DNA of 64,000 nt from assembly GCA_023974075.1 (NCBI GenBank), contig CM043808.1, positions 21,576,824 to 21,640,823 of the forward strand, read 5' to 3'. The stretch is from Chaenocephalus aceratus. Its lineage: Eukaryota > Chordata > Actinopteri > Perciformes > Channichthyidae. This document shows positions 10,469 through 22,429 of this stretch, in pieces (position 1 is the first letter of the stretch; each line of letters opens with the position of its first letter). The notes below the pieces were generated by a model. The model saw nothing but the letters and a program-made list of their open reading frames with translations. It was not told the origin of the DNA and searched no databases. A program made the translations under genes and the position numbers.

Positions 10469-13409
10469 ACGGTGTAGTTATGCAATGAATGAAATACTTG
10501 GGTCACAGGTTCCTCAACAGTGCATTACAAGACATCAAAATATCAATATGTGTGTACCTCCACCATTAAACATATTCATATTCTGCACATTTCTTATTCT
10601 ATCTACATACATAAGAGTATAATTCATATGTATAATATCAGTTAAAATAAGTGCTTCAACATAGTTAACATTGCAGGAAAGCAATATATTAGACGTTAAG
10701 TACTTTGTCAGGCTTAATATTTATCTGTAGATAGATACCCCCAAAGTTTTTTTCTTATTTAAAAGAAGACCTTAATCTGTTATTTAATGTTTAAATAAAG
10801 GTTAATTCGTTTTTCTGTTTTGCACCTCCTCCTATTAATATCTTTGTACATCCTGCACTAAACTGTTTTATTGTAGAGATCACTTATAGTATCTTCTTGA
10901 TTTTTTATATTCTATATTTATATCACAGACCTTCTACTTTCCCCCTATGAAAGTATGTACTCTTCATATTTGTATTCAAATATTCAAATAATATTTGATG
11001 AAAAAAATATTAAGAGTACATTATTGTTTTTATGTGTTATATTATAACACATAAAAACAATAATTCAATAACGTGCTTTAAACACTAGGCGGTGCACACA
11101 AGGTACACACAGCCATAATAACTTTGTATTATTAGTGTAGGACACGTTTTATTCATGCTTTCACATAATTGTACAGCATATTGCTATACTATTTCAGACT
11201 CAGTATTTACATTCTTACATTCAAAGAAAATCAGTAATATCTTTAAAAACTACAAGTCCTTTTATATCAGCTGTGCACCGTTATGGTGTAAATATAACCT
11301 ATCTGTGAATTAGATCAAATGTAAAAGTCAGCCGAATTAGTGTTGATACTGCAAGGAGACGTATTGTGTGAAGAGAAATTGAAGATGTTGTTTAATTGTT
11401 GAATATATTTATGATCCACGTCAAGTATTCAGTTTCGGCGGCATTTTCTCAGTTTTTCCAAAGGTCTTCTCATCAGGGCTCTATAAATAAAGAACTACGG
11501 CAGATCTGTAATATACAATGCAGCCGAACCGTGTATTACAATGCCGTTATGTGATGACTTTCAAAGAGAAAAGCAAGAACCCTCGGAATTAAGTATTTTA
11601 TTCTTTTAAAATGTTTTCCGGATTTCATATCATATAAACACCAAATCCCAGCATGCATTGCGGCTAAAACATCCAATAAACGAGCTTAAAACCATAGCTG
11701 AGGATCTTGGGTAATCGCTCGAAATGCCTACGTCTGTTTCCGGTTATTTTTATTTTGAAATTCAGTTCCTGACGGACGCCAAAAAAGCCCGAGATTATGG
11801 AATTAAACCAATAAATAAAAGCAAGGATAATTGAGTGTTATTGGTGAGTAAATAACAGTGTGTTATTTTGAAAAGAATAACAAATTAGAAGGAAAAAAAG
11901 ATTTAAAAAATACAGATTTCAGTATCCTGGCTCTGATCCCCATTTATTTTCCTCACAGACGGCAACAAAAGTCCGAAATTATACGATTTCAAATAAAAGC
12001 AATAACTGTGGCTTGATATTGAGTAAGAACATGTTTTTATGAACCACACGGCTTCCGGTCTTCCTCGACCCGACCGGAGAAAAAGACGTGCTGCAATAGA
12101 AATACATTGCTTTTAAAATCGTGCTGTGCAACACGAAAAAAAGGGGCAAATCGTGTTGGTGAACACGAATCAATAGATTAAAAATCGTGTTGGTGAACAC
12201 GAAATGCCGTGAGACTGGGTTGGGAGGAGAGCTCTCCTCTCAGACTGAGAGGCTCAGGTGAGCTAAAGGACTCTTGAGTGTTTAGATAGTTAACTTTAGT
12301 CTAAGTTATCTCAGTGGGTCTCAAACGGTTTGGTCACAAATTATTCAAAAGATTATTTCCGCGGCACACCTTCATATGATCATTATAGTTATAAACAAAT
12401 AAGAGAATAAAGGAAAAACAGTTATGAAATACTATATGGCAGTAAAACAAGAAAACAGTTTGAAAGGGGAGTGATTTGTAAAATATCCATAAAGAAAAAG
12501 AACATCTGCTTACAGTCGTGTTTCATCTGGGTGTTGAGAGATGTATCCATAGATCTCTTAATGTTGCTCTCAAAGTGCACCAGATTGATGCTTTTAACTT
12601 CAAAATAAAAAAAAAATCTTCCCGGGGGCGCATCCCCCTGGAACCCCTAGAGGAGGTCAGGTCCGCTCCCCACTCGTAAAAAATAGCACTTTACCCCTGC
12701 CTATATGCCGTGAGCTGATTATCGAGCCTTCATTGTAACAGTCGCGGGTGTACTGTGTGTTTGCGTGTGGGGATTGCTTTTGTGCGTGCTCTATAGTGCC
12801 CGTAATAGTGTTCACTGGAGTCCAGCACCTCAGCACCCCCACTCAAAATACCTTCCAGCGCCTCTGGTAGGGACGCTCCGAGGCTCCTTCAGCTTCATAA
12901 AGGGACGCAAATAGCTTTCAATTGATTGCAATGTATTCCCATCTGTGGCGGGATTTGACGCTCATGGAACCACGGCATTCGTTTGTGTCGGCGGCATTTA
13001 AAGGCAATGTGAGCGTCCATTCCCATTGGATAACGGAGAATTGTACACCCGGAAGTAAGTATTCTCCTTACTGTCAATTGATTTGACTAATCTGCACTAC
13101 TCACCAGATTATCCTTGTTGATTACACAACATTGATTGGTTTAAATTGTGTGCAATGCTTTTGTATTTTTCCCCTTCGATTCGGAGAAACAAATATTTGT
13201 TCGGAGTTTAGGATGGCAGAAGACACTACACTACCCAGAATCCCCAGCTATCGTTTAGGACTACACCATGTGCTCTGTTTGACAAACCCTGTGATTAGTT
13301 CTCAAGCTCTGTGATTGGATGTTGGAGTGGCAGTGCGGTGTCAAACAGCACTTTGAAATGGAATGAAACCCATCGACGCCACACTATCCAAATCAAGACC
13401 CCCCCCCCT

Positions 13410-13770
13410 TAGGTCACAGGCTCCTCCAACAGTGCAACACATTAAAACAGATACACAGAAAAAATTGTGCAAGCAAATACAAAAAGAAAAATAGTAAAAA
13501 GTGAAATAGTGCAATAAGAGTCTATATACAAGTGATTGGAATATGATATATTCGATAAATAATTTCTAAGTAGCAGCCAGATGAATGTTATGGATGTTGT
13601 TTCTAAGTTCAGGTGTTTAATAATCGTATAGCCTGTAGGATGAAGCTGTCTCTGTGTCTGGTGGTTTTAGTCCGGATGCTGCGGTACCGCATGCCAGATG
13701 GCAGCAGACAGAACAGTTTGTGGCTGGGGTGATGGGGGTCTTTTATAATCCTGAGGGCTTTCTTTAAGGT
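13410..13770 (-). mobile_element. 3' fragment of a LINE (CR1/Rex-like tail)
   Basis: Read on the minus strand, this gives the end of a LINE reading frame (CAGGATTATAAAAGACCCCC, then CATCCGGAC and an AAACACCTGAACTTAG block), followed by a T-rich 3' untranslated tail ending GTTGGAGGAGCCTGTGACC. The same tail occurs on the plus strand in element C at 48240-48312 and 49141-49430. It is a 5'-truncated, non-coding remnant. The clade name is tentative. Confidence 0.5.
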
Positions 13771-14212
13771 TAACCTGGTATTTTTACTACATTTATTTTA
13801 GTTACTTTACAGATTTGGATTAATGATGTGAAATATAAACAACCCTTAAATCAGACTTTAGTTACACCTGAGTAAAATTCAGTGAAGGTGATTGTCAAGT
13901 GCCAACAATCAGGAGAGATATTTGATAGTTGGTGCTTGAGAAGACTAAACATGTATCTGCAGATCTCTATAAACATATTCACTACTCGTTATTCTCTAAT
14001 TGTTCATCAAAAACTGTATAATGGCTATTTTGCACATCCCTTTCAAGATTTCAAGATTTTCAAAGGTTTATTGAAATAGCATATACACAACTACGGTGTA
14101 GTTATGCAATGATGACAAACTTGGGTCATAGGTTCCTCAACAATTGAGACACATGCATTTCCAAACATTTGGACCACCTATTTTGCAAATGTATCATCTT
14201 TTCAATTTAACA

Positions 14213-14447
14213 CGGCATCTATTCAGAGGGATCCCTCCTCTGTTGCTCTCCCTGAGGTTTCTCCCATGTTTCCCTTTAAACTGTGGGGTTTTCTCTTGAA
14301 GTTTTTCCTTGTACGATGTGAGGGTCAAAGGACAGAGGGTGTCGTATTGTCATACTGATATTCTGTACAAACTGTGAAGTCCACTGAGACAAATGTAACA
14401 TTTGTGATATTGGGCTATATAAATAAACATTGATTGATTGATTGAAC
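14213..14447 (+). mobile_element. 3' tail of a LINE or SINE ending in (TTGA)n
   Basis: The segment runs through CCTGAGGTTTCTCCC, TTTTTCCTTGTACGATGTG and GGGCTATATAAATAAACATT and ends in tandem TTGA units. This organisation, with a microsatellite tail, is typical of the 3' end of a fish non-LTR element. No coding remains. It sits inside element B. Confidence 0.5.
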
Positions 14448-15160
14448 AAAAGATCTATCAATATGTGTCTATCTCCACCATTAAACTGTCATATTCTGCA
14501 CATTTCTTATTCTATCTACATACATCTTATAAGAGTATAATAAATATGTATAATATCGGTTAAAATAAGTGCTTCAACATGGTTAACTTTGCAGGAAAGT
14601 TGATTGTCAAGTCCCAAAACAAACCATGCAATATATTAAACGTTAAGTACTTTGTCAGGCTTAATATAGATACCCCCAAAGCTTTTTGCTTACATGTATT
14701 TAAAAGAAGACCTTAACCTAAAGTATTATTTAATGTTTAAATTAGTTTGTCTGTTTTGCACATCCTCCTATTAATATCTTTGTACATCCGGCACTAAACT
14801 GTTTTATTCTAGATATAATTTACAGTATCTTCTTGATATTTTCTATTCTATATTTCTATCATTGACCTTCTACTTTCCTCCTATTTTGTATATACTCTTA
14901 ATATTTAAATGTTTTCATAAAATAAACACATTCAAAAGTGCTTTACAAAAATGAAAGACATTAAGAAAAAGGCATTTTAAACAGTCATTAAAAAGCAACA
15001 CAATCTGCCTGCATTGCAATTACTCTAAACGTGTAATAACCAGTAGGAGGTGCGGGTTAAAAAGCTGTCAAATTTACAGTGTTAACAAAATAAAATATAC
15101 TGCTGTTTCTGGTTTAGTTTACGACGGATATATTTAGTTAACTTAATGTTTTGAAATTTA

Positions 15161-15353
15161 CGGAAGAGGTTTAGGGCCACATGATGTGAGGATTTGAAAA
15201 AAAAAATGTTTTTTTTTTGTTCTGAGATTAAAGTCAGAATTCTGACTTTAATCTCAGAATTCTGACTTTTTTCTCAGAATTCTGACTCTCTGAACAAAAA
15301 AAAAAATTCTGACATTAAAGTCAAAAAAATCATGTGGCCCTAATCCTCTTCCG
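15161..15353. mobile_element. Small foldback MITE, 193 bp, TA target
   Basis: The ends CGGAAGAGG-TTAGGGCCACATGAT are inverted at the right (ATCATGTGGCCCTAA-CCTCTTCCG) and the element is flanked by TA on both sides. The centre is a set of inverted and direct repeats of TCTGACTTTAATCTCAGAA. A TA duplication suggests Tc1/mariner mobilisation, which is inference. Confidence 0.6.
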
Positions 15354-16207
15354 TAGATATTTGTAACACAAAAGCGATGAAAAAAACCCACAGCAACACA
15401 GAAAAGATGGTCTTAACCTTTATATATACAATCTATGGTCTTAACATGACCCAGCGGTCTAGTAGTTAATAAAAAACAATAATATCAAAACAAAATATTA
15501 CTACTAACTTTATTGTGAAATTAAAACCGAACGGTAAAAGAATAGTTTCCGGTCTATTCTGAGCCCGATCTCTGTAGATAAATAAAGAACTACGACAGAT
15601 GTGTAATATTTAATGCAGCCAAACCATTTATTACAACGCATTCATGTGATGACTTTCAAAGAGTAAAGCAAGCACTGCTGAATAAAGTACAACTAATCAC
15701 AGGGTTTGTCAAACAGAGCACATGGTGTAGTCCTAGACGATAGCTGGGGATTCTGGGTAGTGTAGTGTCTTCGGCCATCCTAAACTCCAAACAAATATTT
15801 GTTTCTCCGAATCGAAGGGGAAAAATACAAAAACATTGCACACAATTTAAACCAATCAATGTCGTAATCAACAAGGATAATCTGGTGTTTTTTAGTCGAT
15901 AAGTAGTGCAGATAACACTGTCAAATGAATCAATCGACAGTAAGGGGAATACTTACTTCCGGGTGTACAATTCTCCGTTATCCAATGGGAATGGACGCTC
16001 ACATTGCCTTTAAATGCCGCCGACACAAACGAATGCCGTGCTTCCATGAGCGTCAAATCCCGCCGCAGATGGGAATACATTGCAATCAGTTGAAAGCTAT
16101 TTGCGTCCCTTTATGATGAAGGAGCCTAGGAGCGTCCCAACTGCACGCCTCGGGACCCTGACCAAGCGTCGCTCCTGGACGCTTATGGAGTGCGGGAGAG
16201 TGTGTTG

Positions 16208-16637
16208 ACCTCCGTGAGGTGAGGCCACACGCAGTCTGCGTGATCGGCCTGTAGGGAGGGGCGGCCCTGGACCCAAGGCACTATCAGAAACTATGCCCGA
16301 CTGTTTTGGACATAATATGATCTTTGTTTACATTAGCAAGCATTGCTAACAGTCAGAGCTAAGCTCTAATGGAGAGAGTATGTGTAAAAAAGCAGGAAAT
16401 AAAGAAAGTAACTCACTTTATGGTAAACCAGCAAGAGAAAAAGCATTTGAGCTCCATACTGTTTCAGAAATAATCCTTGATGTGGTTTGAAACATGATTT
16501 GGCATTTAATCACGGCAGCATTTAGCTGTATCTCCGGTAGAATTCTGAGCAGGCCCAGATAAGCCCACATAAAGGGTTGAAGGAGTTTGTTGAAGATGTC
16601 TTTACATCCGGTGCATATCTGCCTAATAAAATCTATC
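16208..16637. other. Spacer between element B and Tc1-like element
   Basis: No gene or repeat recognised. It begins with the right target duplication of element B. Confidence 0.4.
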
Positions 16638-16639
16638 TA

Positions 16640-18272
16640 CACTGAACAAAAATATAAATGCAACACTTTTGTTTTTGCTCCCATTTTTCATGAAATGAAC
16701 TCAAAGATCTAAAACATTTTCTATATACACAAAATAACCATTTCTCTCAAATATTGTTCACAAATCCGAAAAAATCTGTGATAGTGAGCACTTCTCCTTT
16801 GCCGAGATAATCCATCCCACCTCACAGGTGTGGTATATCAAGATGCTGATTAGACAGCATGATTATTGCACAGGTGTGCCTTAGGCTGGCCACAATAAAA
16901 GGCCACTCTAAAATGTTCAGTTTTATCACACAGCACAATGCCACAGATGTCGCAAGTTTTGAGGGAGCGTGCAATTGGCATGCTGACAGCAGGAATGTCC
17001 ACCAGAGCTGTTGCCCGTGAATTGAATTTTCATTTCTCTACCATAAGCCGTCTCCAAAGGCGTTTCAGAGAATTTGGCAGTACATCCAACCGGCCTCACA
17101 ACCGCAGACCACGTGTAACCACACCAGCCCAGGACCTCCACATCCAGCATGTTCACCTCCAAGATCGTCTGAGACCAGCCACTCGGACAGCTGCTGCAAC
17201 AATCGGTTTGCATAACCAAAGAATTTCTGCACAAACTGTCAGAAACCGTCTCAGGGAAGCTCATCTGCATGCTCGTCGTCCTCATCGGGGTCTCGACCTG
17301 ACTCCGGTTCGTCGTCGTAACCGACTTGAGTGGGCAAATGCTCACATTCGTGGCGTCTGGCACGTTGGAGAGGTGTTCTCTTCACGGATGAATCCCGGTT
17401 TTCACTGTTCAGGGCAGATGGCAGACAGCGTGTGTGGCGTTGTGTGGGTGAGCAGTTTTCTGATGTCAATGTTGTGAATCGAGTGGCCCATGGTGGTGGT
17501 GGGGTTATGGTATGGGCAGGCGTATGTTATGGATGACGAACACAGGTGCATTTTATTGATGGCATTGTGAATGCACAGAGATACCGTGACGAGATCCTGA
17601 GGCCCATTGTTGTGCCATTCATCCACGACCATCACCTCATGTTGCAGCATGATAATGCATGGCCCCATGTTGCAAGGATCTGTACACAATTCCTGGAGGC
17701 TGAAAACATCCCAGTTCTTGCATGGCCAGCATACTCACCGGACATGTCACCCATTGAGCATGTTTGGGATGCTCTGGATCGGCGTATACGACAGCGTGTT
17801 CCAGTTCCTGCCAATATCCAGCAACTTCGCACAGCCATTGAAGAGGAGTGGACCAACATTCCACAGGCCACAATCAACAACCTGATCAACTCTATGCGAA
17901 GGAGATGTGTTGCACTGCGTGAGGCAAATGGTGGTCACACCAGATACTGACTGGTTTTCGGACCCCCCCAGACCCCCCCAATAAAGCAAAACTGCACGTT
18001 TCAGAGTGGCCTCTTATTGTGGCCAGCCTAAGACACACCTGTGCAATAATCATGCTGTCTAATCAGCATCTTGATATGCCACACCTGTGAGGTGGGATGG
18101 ATTATCTCGGCAAAGGAGAAGTGCTCACTATCACAGATTTTTTCAGATTTGTGAACAATATTTGAGAGAAATGGTTATTTTGTGTATATAGAAAATGTTT
18201 TAGATCTTTGAGTTCATCTCATGAAAAATGGGAGCAAAAACAAAAGTGTTGCATTTATATTTTTGTTCAGTG
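16640..18272 (+). mobile_element. Tc1-like transposon with long inverted repeats
   Basis: TA flanks both ends (16638-16639 and 18273-18274). The 1,633-bp element starts CACTGAACAAAAATATAAAT and ends with the inverse. The inverted repeats are about 275 bp each (to about 16914 and from about 17998) and differ at few positions, for example GGTATATC versus GATATGCC. One transposase gene lies between them and is broken. Long inverted repeats and a TA target are standard for fish Tc1 elements. Confidence 0.9.
16938..17950 (+). pseudogene. Tc1-like transposase, frameshifted
   Basis: The first 130 or so residues, from MPQMSQVLRERAIG, carry the paired-like helix-turn-helix region (STRAVARELNFHFSTISRLQ, then a second HTH around QRISAQTVRNRL). 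The frame is then lost near 17340-17380 and continues in another frame with FTDESRFSLF, which holds the first catalytic aspartate. A TGA at 17534 interrupts that frame, and downstream it continues with LQHDNAWPH (second aspartate) and SPDMSPIEHVWD (the glutamate of the DDE triad). The full length would be about 335 residues, normal for Tc1 transposases. One frameshift and one nonsense codon make it inactive, though all three catalytic regions are recognisable. Confidence 0.85.
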
Positions 18273-18274
18273 TA

Positions 18275-20317
18275 TGTATCTAGCCATTTATCCGTCTATC
18301 TGGTTTCGTCTTGACGTGACACTTTCTGTTAGAATACAATCTCTTCCTTTATGAGACTTGACATAAAATATATTTTTATTGTATAACCATAAATCCCTGC
18401 ATCTCTATATTGAAGCACTCGTAGATCCTGAAAGTGTAATCTGTGTTTGTTCCTGTGACCTGACTGACTGTGGATAGACCCCTTTTGAACCAACCAATGT
18501 GTTAAAACAAAGCAGTTGGGAAGGGCTTCCTTATTTTTGGTCAAATTAAACTAACAGCTTAAAAAAACACTGTCACGGCCAATTGTGGAAGATTCAACAT
18601 AATATTTCATGTCCTGACTGATTCTTATGTCTGTTACTTTTGGCAACAGTGGAGATAAAATTGGGGTAATTATTATCTGAGCAAACATTAGAAAACAAGG
18701 TATTACTTCAAATTGTAGCAGATTTATAAATTGTGCCTTTGAAAAACCTATTTCTCAATCTATTTTGTAAATCACTTGAATTCTATGTGAATTGATGATG
18801 ATAATAAAAGAGGACCAGCACCTTTATCCCTGTCATTCAAAAGAATGAAATATGTATGTTTGCAGCTGTATGTTTGCATCCGTTTTCTGAATCTAAGAAG
18901 ACACATGATCAATTATCTTATATGTAGACCTACTGTTTTGTGGGTTATCAAACGTGGGGTCATTTCTCAGGGTCACCCAATGGTTGTGGGAATTTTTTTG
19001 TTTCAATAAAATAACACATTTTAGGCAGGTGAATGATTTTGAAGTTACGCCACTTGTCCCTTGATATAATTTGCCTTAGGACAGATATTATTGAGTGTGT
19101 TTGTGAGAATGAAATTGTGCGTGCACATGAGTCTCTGACGGGGGATCAGGGGGAAAGAAACATTTACGGAACGCATCAAAAGTCCTCTGCGCCTGGAGCT
19201 CATTGGACAACGCTAGCTGTTCAAAGTATACAAAACTAAAACTCTGTCATAAAAAACAAAGCATTAATTATTTACATTTAATAATGAGTGTGGGGGAAAC
19301 TTCTGAAGCATTTGGAAACAGGACTCAGAGAGACACGAGGAGAGCTGGAGCTTTGATGGCAAACACTGATGGTTTATTTGGAGTTACGGCAGGAGAATTG
19401 ACAAGACAGGCGGTGTGTCACGAGTTGACACAGCGGTTGCCAAACCAATTCTGAAGAACTCTTCTGCAGCTAGAGGTTTTAACTAGTTCGGAGTGTAATA
19501 ATCAACATTCTTCATCAGCGAGACAAATATGGACTTTGAATCTAACTAGAGCTCTCATCCGTAGAAAAGAATGTGCGCCAGGGATCCTACGTCCCTGAAC
19601 AATACACTACCTCATGGTGGCTTGTGCTCTGTCATAGACTGGCAACAACAATGCACCCAAACTGCTCCTCCTTAAGAGAGATAACAGCAATACCCAAGGC
19701 CGTAGAACTATGCCATGAGAAAAGAGACGGTAAAGAGAGAAAACGATGAACTGTGTCGAAGGTTGAATACCTAAGCAAATTATTCCCTAATAATAAGAGA
19801 ATTCACATTAATCATTCGAAATTGCAAGAGGATTAAACTGACAGCAGAAAATAATCAACTTGTAAATAGCAGTCACACAAGAACTTAATCTATTTGTTCT
19901 TACAAAATATGTCTTTCAAGAATCTTAATGACGTGCAGACTACTCGAAGAAATAAAGGAAAACAATCAACAACGCCTTAAATGAAAAAAAAAAGATCTTA
20001 AATACAAACAAATCAGGTAGATTGAGTGCAGGTGGAGCTATGGGTGTAGTGGCTTAGGTGAGAGGAATGAGGTGATGAGGCAAGCAGGAAGCTGATTGGC
20101 TGGGGACCTTCTGGGCAGGGAAGGACTAATGAGGCTGATTAAGAACAGGTGTGTAGATGGGCAAAGGAGGGAAGACAGCAAGGACCACAAGAGGATAAAA
20201 AACACAAACAGGAAACCACAAAACAGTCTACAACTTAATCCAGTTTTAGGTAATCTGAGGGCATCTGGACACACACAGCCAGACTGTCGCTGGAGGTTCT
20301 ATTTCATCCTTACTGAC
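18275..20317. other. Unassigned DNA
   Basis: No gene, RNA or classified repeat recognised. The open frames near 19033-19454 and 20038-20398 have no known motif and overlap frames on the other strand. Confidence 0.4.
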
Positions 20318-20744
20318 CGCCAGAGGCGGTGCTTTAGCACTGGATATCTTCTGTCTCGCGCATGCGCAGGTCGAATATTTATATCAAGTCACGTGTGACC
20401 TCGTATGACCCCGGAAGGCATAAATTCCAGTGCCGTCAACGAGTTCAGTCCTTTTTCATCTTCTCACTGCACAGGTTACTACTTTATGAGTAGAGCCAAG
20501 CTAGCATACTGAAAATTAAGATTCTAGCTCATCGCTACCTGTAGCCTTGTGATCGTCTCGATCGGAGCTGCGGGCTAGAAAAACGCTCGCCTTCCAAAGG
20601 CTGCGACGAGCTAGCTGTCCACCCTCCCAAGGGAGGGGACCACGGTGTTCACCGCTTGGACCCTAGGAGCTCCGGACCGGTAAAGAGCGGACGCTCCTGC
20701 ACGTCAGCCGGTGAGATCGCTACCATTTATTGCTGATTGTGCTA

Positions 20745-22022
20745 TATATTCTCAAACTAATGAGATAATTGTGTACAAATTAGCCGAGGGCTCTCGCTAA
20801 TTTGTTACTGCGCTAGTGAAGAGAGCGTCTCCGCCCTCCTCTCACTACATACATTTGGTTCCTTACCTGTTTCTATCGTCCAGTTAGCTGAGTTCTCCCG
20901 TTCAAGCTAACTGTTACTGCGCTAGCGAAGAGAGCGTCTCCGCCCTCCTCTCACTACATACATTTGGTTCCTTACCTGTTATATATCGTCCAGTTAGCTG
21001 AGTGCTCCCGTTCAAGCTAGCTGTTACTGCGCTAGTGAAGAGAGCGTCTCCGCCCTCCTCTCACTACATACATTTGGTTCCTTACCGGTTATATCGTCCA
21101 GTTAGTTGAGTGCTCCCGTTCAAGCTAACTGTTACGGCGCTAGTGAAAAGAGTGTCTTCGCCCCCTCTCGCGGCGCACAATTGGTTCCTGTTCCATCCTC
21201 CATTTAGCTGAGTGCTCTCGCTCAAAGCTAATTTGCTACAGCGCTAGTGAAGAGAGTGCTTCCGCTCCCCTCTCCCTGCACACAGTTGGTTTTCTGTTCC
21301 ATCCTCCAGTTAGCTGAGTGCTCTCGCTCAAAGCTAACTTGCTACAGCGCTAGTGAAGAGAGTGTTTCCGCTCCCCTCTCCCTGCACACAGTTGGTTTTC
21401 TGTTCCATCCTCCAGTTAGCTGAGTGCTCTCGCTCAAAGCTAATTTGCTACAGCGCTAGTGAAGAGAGTGTTTCCGCTCCCCTCTCCCTGCACACAGTTG
21501 GTTTTCTGTTCCATCCTCCAGTTAGCTGAGTGCTCTCGCTCAAAGCTAATTTGCTACAGCGCTAGTGAAGAGAGTGTTTCCGCTCCCCTCTCCCTGCACA
21601 CAGTTGGTTTCTGTTCCATCCTCCAGTTAGCTGAGTGCTCTCGCTCAAAGCTAACTTGCTACAGCGCTAGTGAAGAGAGTGTTTCCGCTCCCCTCTCCCT
21701 GCACACAGTTGGTTTCTGTTCCATCCTCCAGTTAGCTGAGTGCTCTCGCTCAAAGCTAACTTGCTACAGCGCTAGTGAAGAGAGTGTTTCCGCTCCCCTC
21801 TCCCTGCACACAGTTGGTTTCTGTTCCATCCTCCAGTTAGCTGAGTGCTCTCTCTCAAAGCTAACTTGCTACAGCGCTAGTGAAGAGAGTGCTTCCGCTC
21901 CCCTCTCACTACACACAGTTGGTTTAATACCCGTTCCATCTCCAGTTAGCAGAGTGCTCTCGCTCAGGGCTAACTTCCTACGGCGCTAGTGGAGAGAGTA
22001 TTCCCGCTCTCCTCTCACAGCA
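20745..22022 (+). repeat. 105-bp tandem array, about 12 units
   Basis: Each unit contains CAGTTAGCTGAGTGCTCTCG, then CAGCGCTAGTGAAGAGAGTG, then CGCTCCCCTCTC and a GTTGGTTTCTGTTCCATCC block. Units before about 21180 are more diverged (CCTTACCTGTT instead of TTCTGTTCC). The period is divisible by three, which leaves a 176-residue open frame through the array; I regard that as a by-product. Fragments of the unit recur after the LTR insertion, at about 23975-24070. Confidence 0.9.
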
Positions 22023-22027
22023 TATAT

Positions 22028-22410
22028 TGTCACGATCTGTCTGTGTTGTGTTTTGTCTTCTTTAGATCTGTCTTTGGTTTTCTGTCTGCATTGTGTTTTG
22101 TCTGGTTTAGATCTGTCTGTGGTTCCCTGTCGTTAGTTTCCCTGGTGTGTCTAATTTACCCGATTGTGTTCACCTGGTGTCCCTGTGTTTTCTCCTCCCT
22201 CCTCACCTGTGTCTTGTTTGTATGATTAGTCTTGTGTGTATTTAAGTTCTGGTTTTTCTGTCTGTCTTTGTCGGTTCGTCTTGTGTAATGAATTGGTCTG
22301 CGGTGAGTGTTCTGTTCAGTCTTTGTTAAATCGTTTAGCCTTGAAATAAAGGAGTTATTTTTGTCACTTGAATCTGCATTTAGGTCCTGCGTCCTACACA
22401 CATCGTAACA
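22028..22410 (+). repeat. 5' LTR
   Basis: 383 bp, TG...CA. It has a TATTTAAG box at about 22239, a likely transcription start about 30 bp downstream near 22270, and an AATAAA signal at about 22345. It lacks about 40 bp present in the 3' LTR, because one copy of a U3 repeat containing AGATCTGT is missing. Confidence 0.85.
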
Positions 22411-22422
22411 GAACGAACCGAC
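22270..22422 (+). promoter_or_regulatory. Self-priming pair: LTR start and primer site
   Basis: GTCGGTTCGT at 22270-22279, about 30 bp below the TATA-like box, is perfectly complementary to ACGAACCGAC at 22413-22422, two bases after the LTR. No TGG-type tRNA primer site follows the LTR. Tf1 and sushi elements prime reverse transcription with the 5' end of their own RNA, and this layout fits that mechanism (inference). Confidence 0.6.
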
Positions 22423-22429
22423 CAGAGAT

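Larger units (their letters stand above)
8700..12222. mobile_element. Long-inverted-repeat element A (CAAC-N4-TCTCAC family)
   Basis: The left end is CAACCCAGTCTCACGGC and the right end is its inverse. GGAGGAG flanks both sides (8693-8699 and 12223-12229), a perfect 7-bp target duplication. The arms are about 0.5 kb (8700-9225 and 11710-12222) and near-identical apart from small indels. The arms carry short CGTG...CACG hairpins just inside the ends. The 2.5-kb centre holds AT-rich sequence, a module shared with elements B and C (about 9640-9960), and an LTR-like insertion. No transposase frame is present. Confidence 0.7.
8140..12866. mobile_element. hAT-type element inserted in element B
   Basis: GTAGGGAC occurs at 8132-8139 and again at 12867-12874, an exact 8-bp target duplication. 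Between them the left end reads CATGGGCGCGGGAAGG and the inverted right end reads CAGAGGCGCTGGAAGG, matching the CAG-n-GGCGC style of hAT termini (family knowledge). The break falls exactly where the left arm of element B stops matching its right arm. Removing nested element A leaves about 1.2 kb with no transposase frame, so this is a non-autonomous hAT. Confidence 0.65.
8070..16207. mobile_element. Long-inverted-repeat element B (CAAC-N4-TCTCAC family), split by a hAT
   Basis: The left end at 8070 reads CAACACACTCTCACTCC. The right end, read inverted from 16207, is CAACACACTCTCCCGCACTCC. The flanks are CCCTCCG (8063-8069) and ACCTCCG (16208-16214), a 7-bp duplication with one mismatch. The left arm is interrupted: 8070-8139 resumes at 12875-13300 after the hAT, and together they mirror the right arm at about 15691-16207. 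Without the insertion the element is about 3.4 kb. It carries LINE tails and a small MITE in its centre and no transposase frame. Superfamily is unknown. Members A, C and D in this window share the terminus. Confidence 0.65.

Noticed and set aside
21459..21989. 176-residue frame in the DIRS array as a gene
   Set aside because: It is a 35-residue repeat arising from the 105-bp unit and starts and ends at arbitrary points in the array.
20745..22022. CRISPR-like array
   Set aside because: Units are contiguous 105-bp tandem repeats without unique spacers, and the DNA is from a vertebrate.
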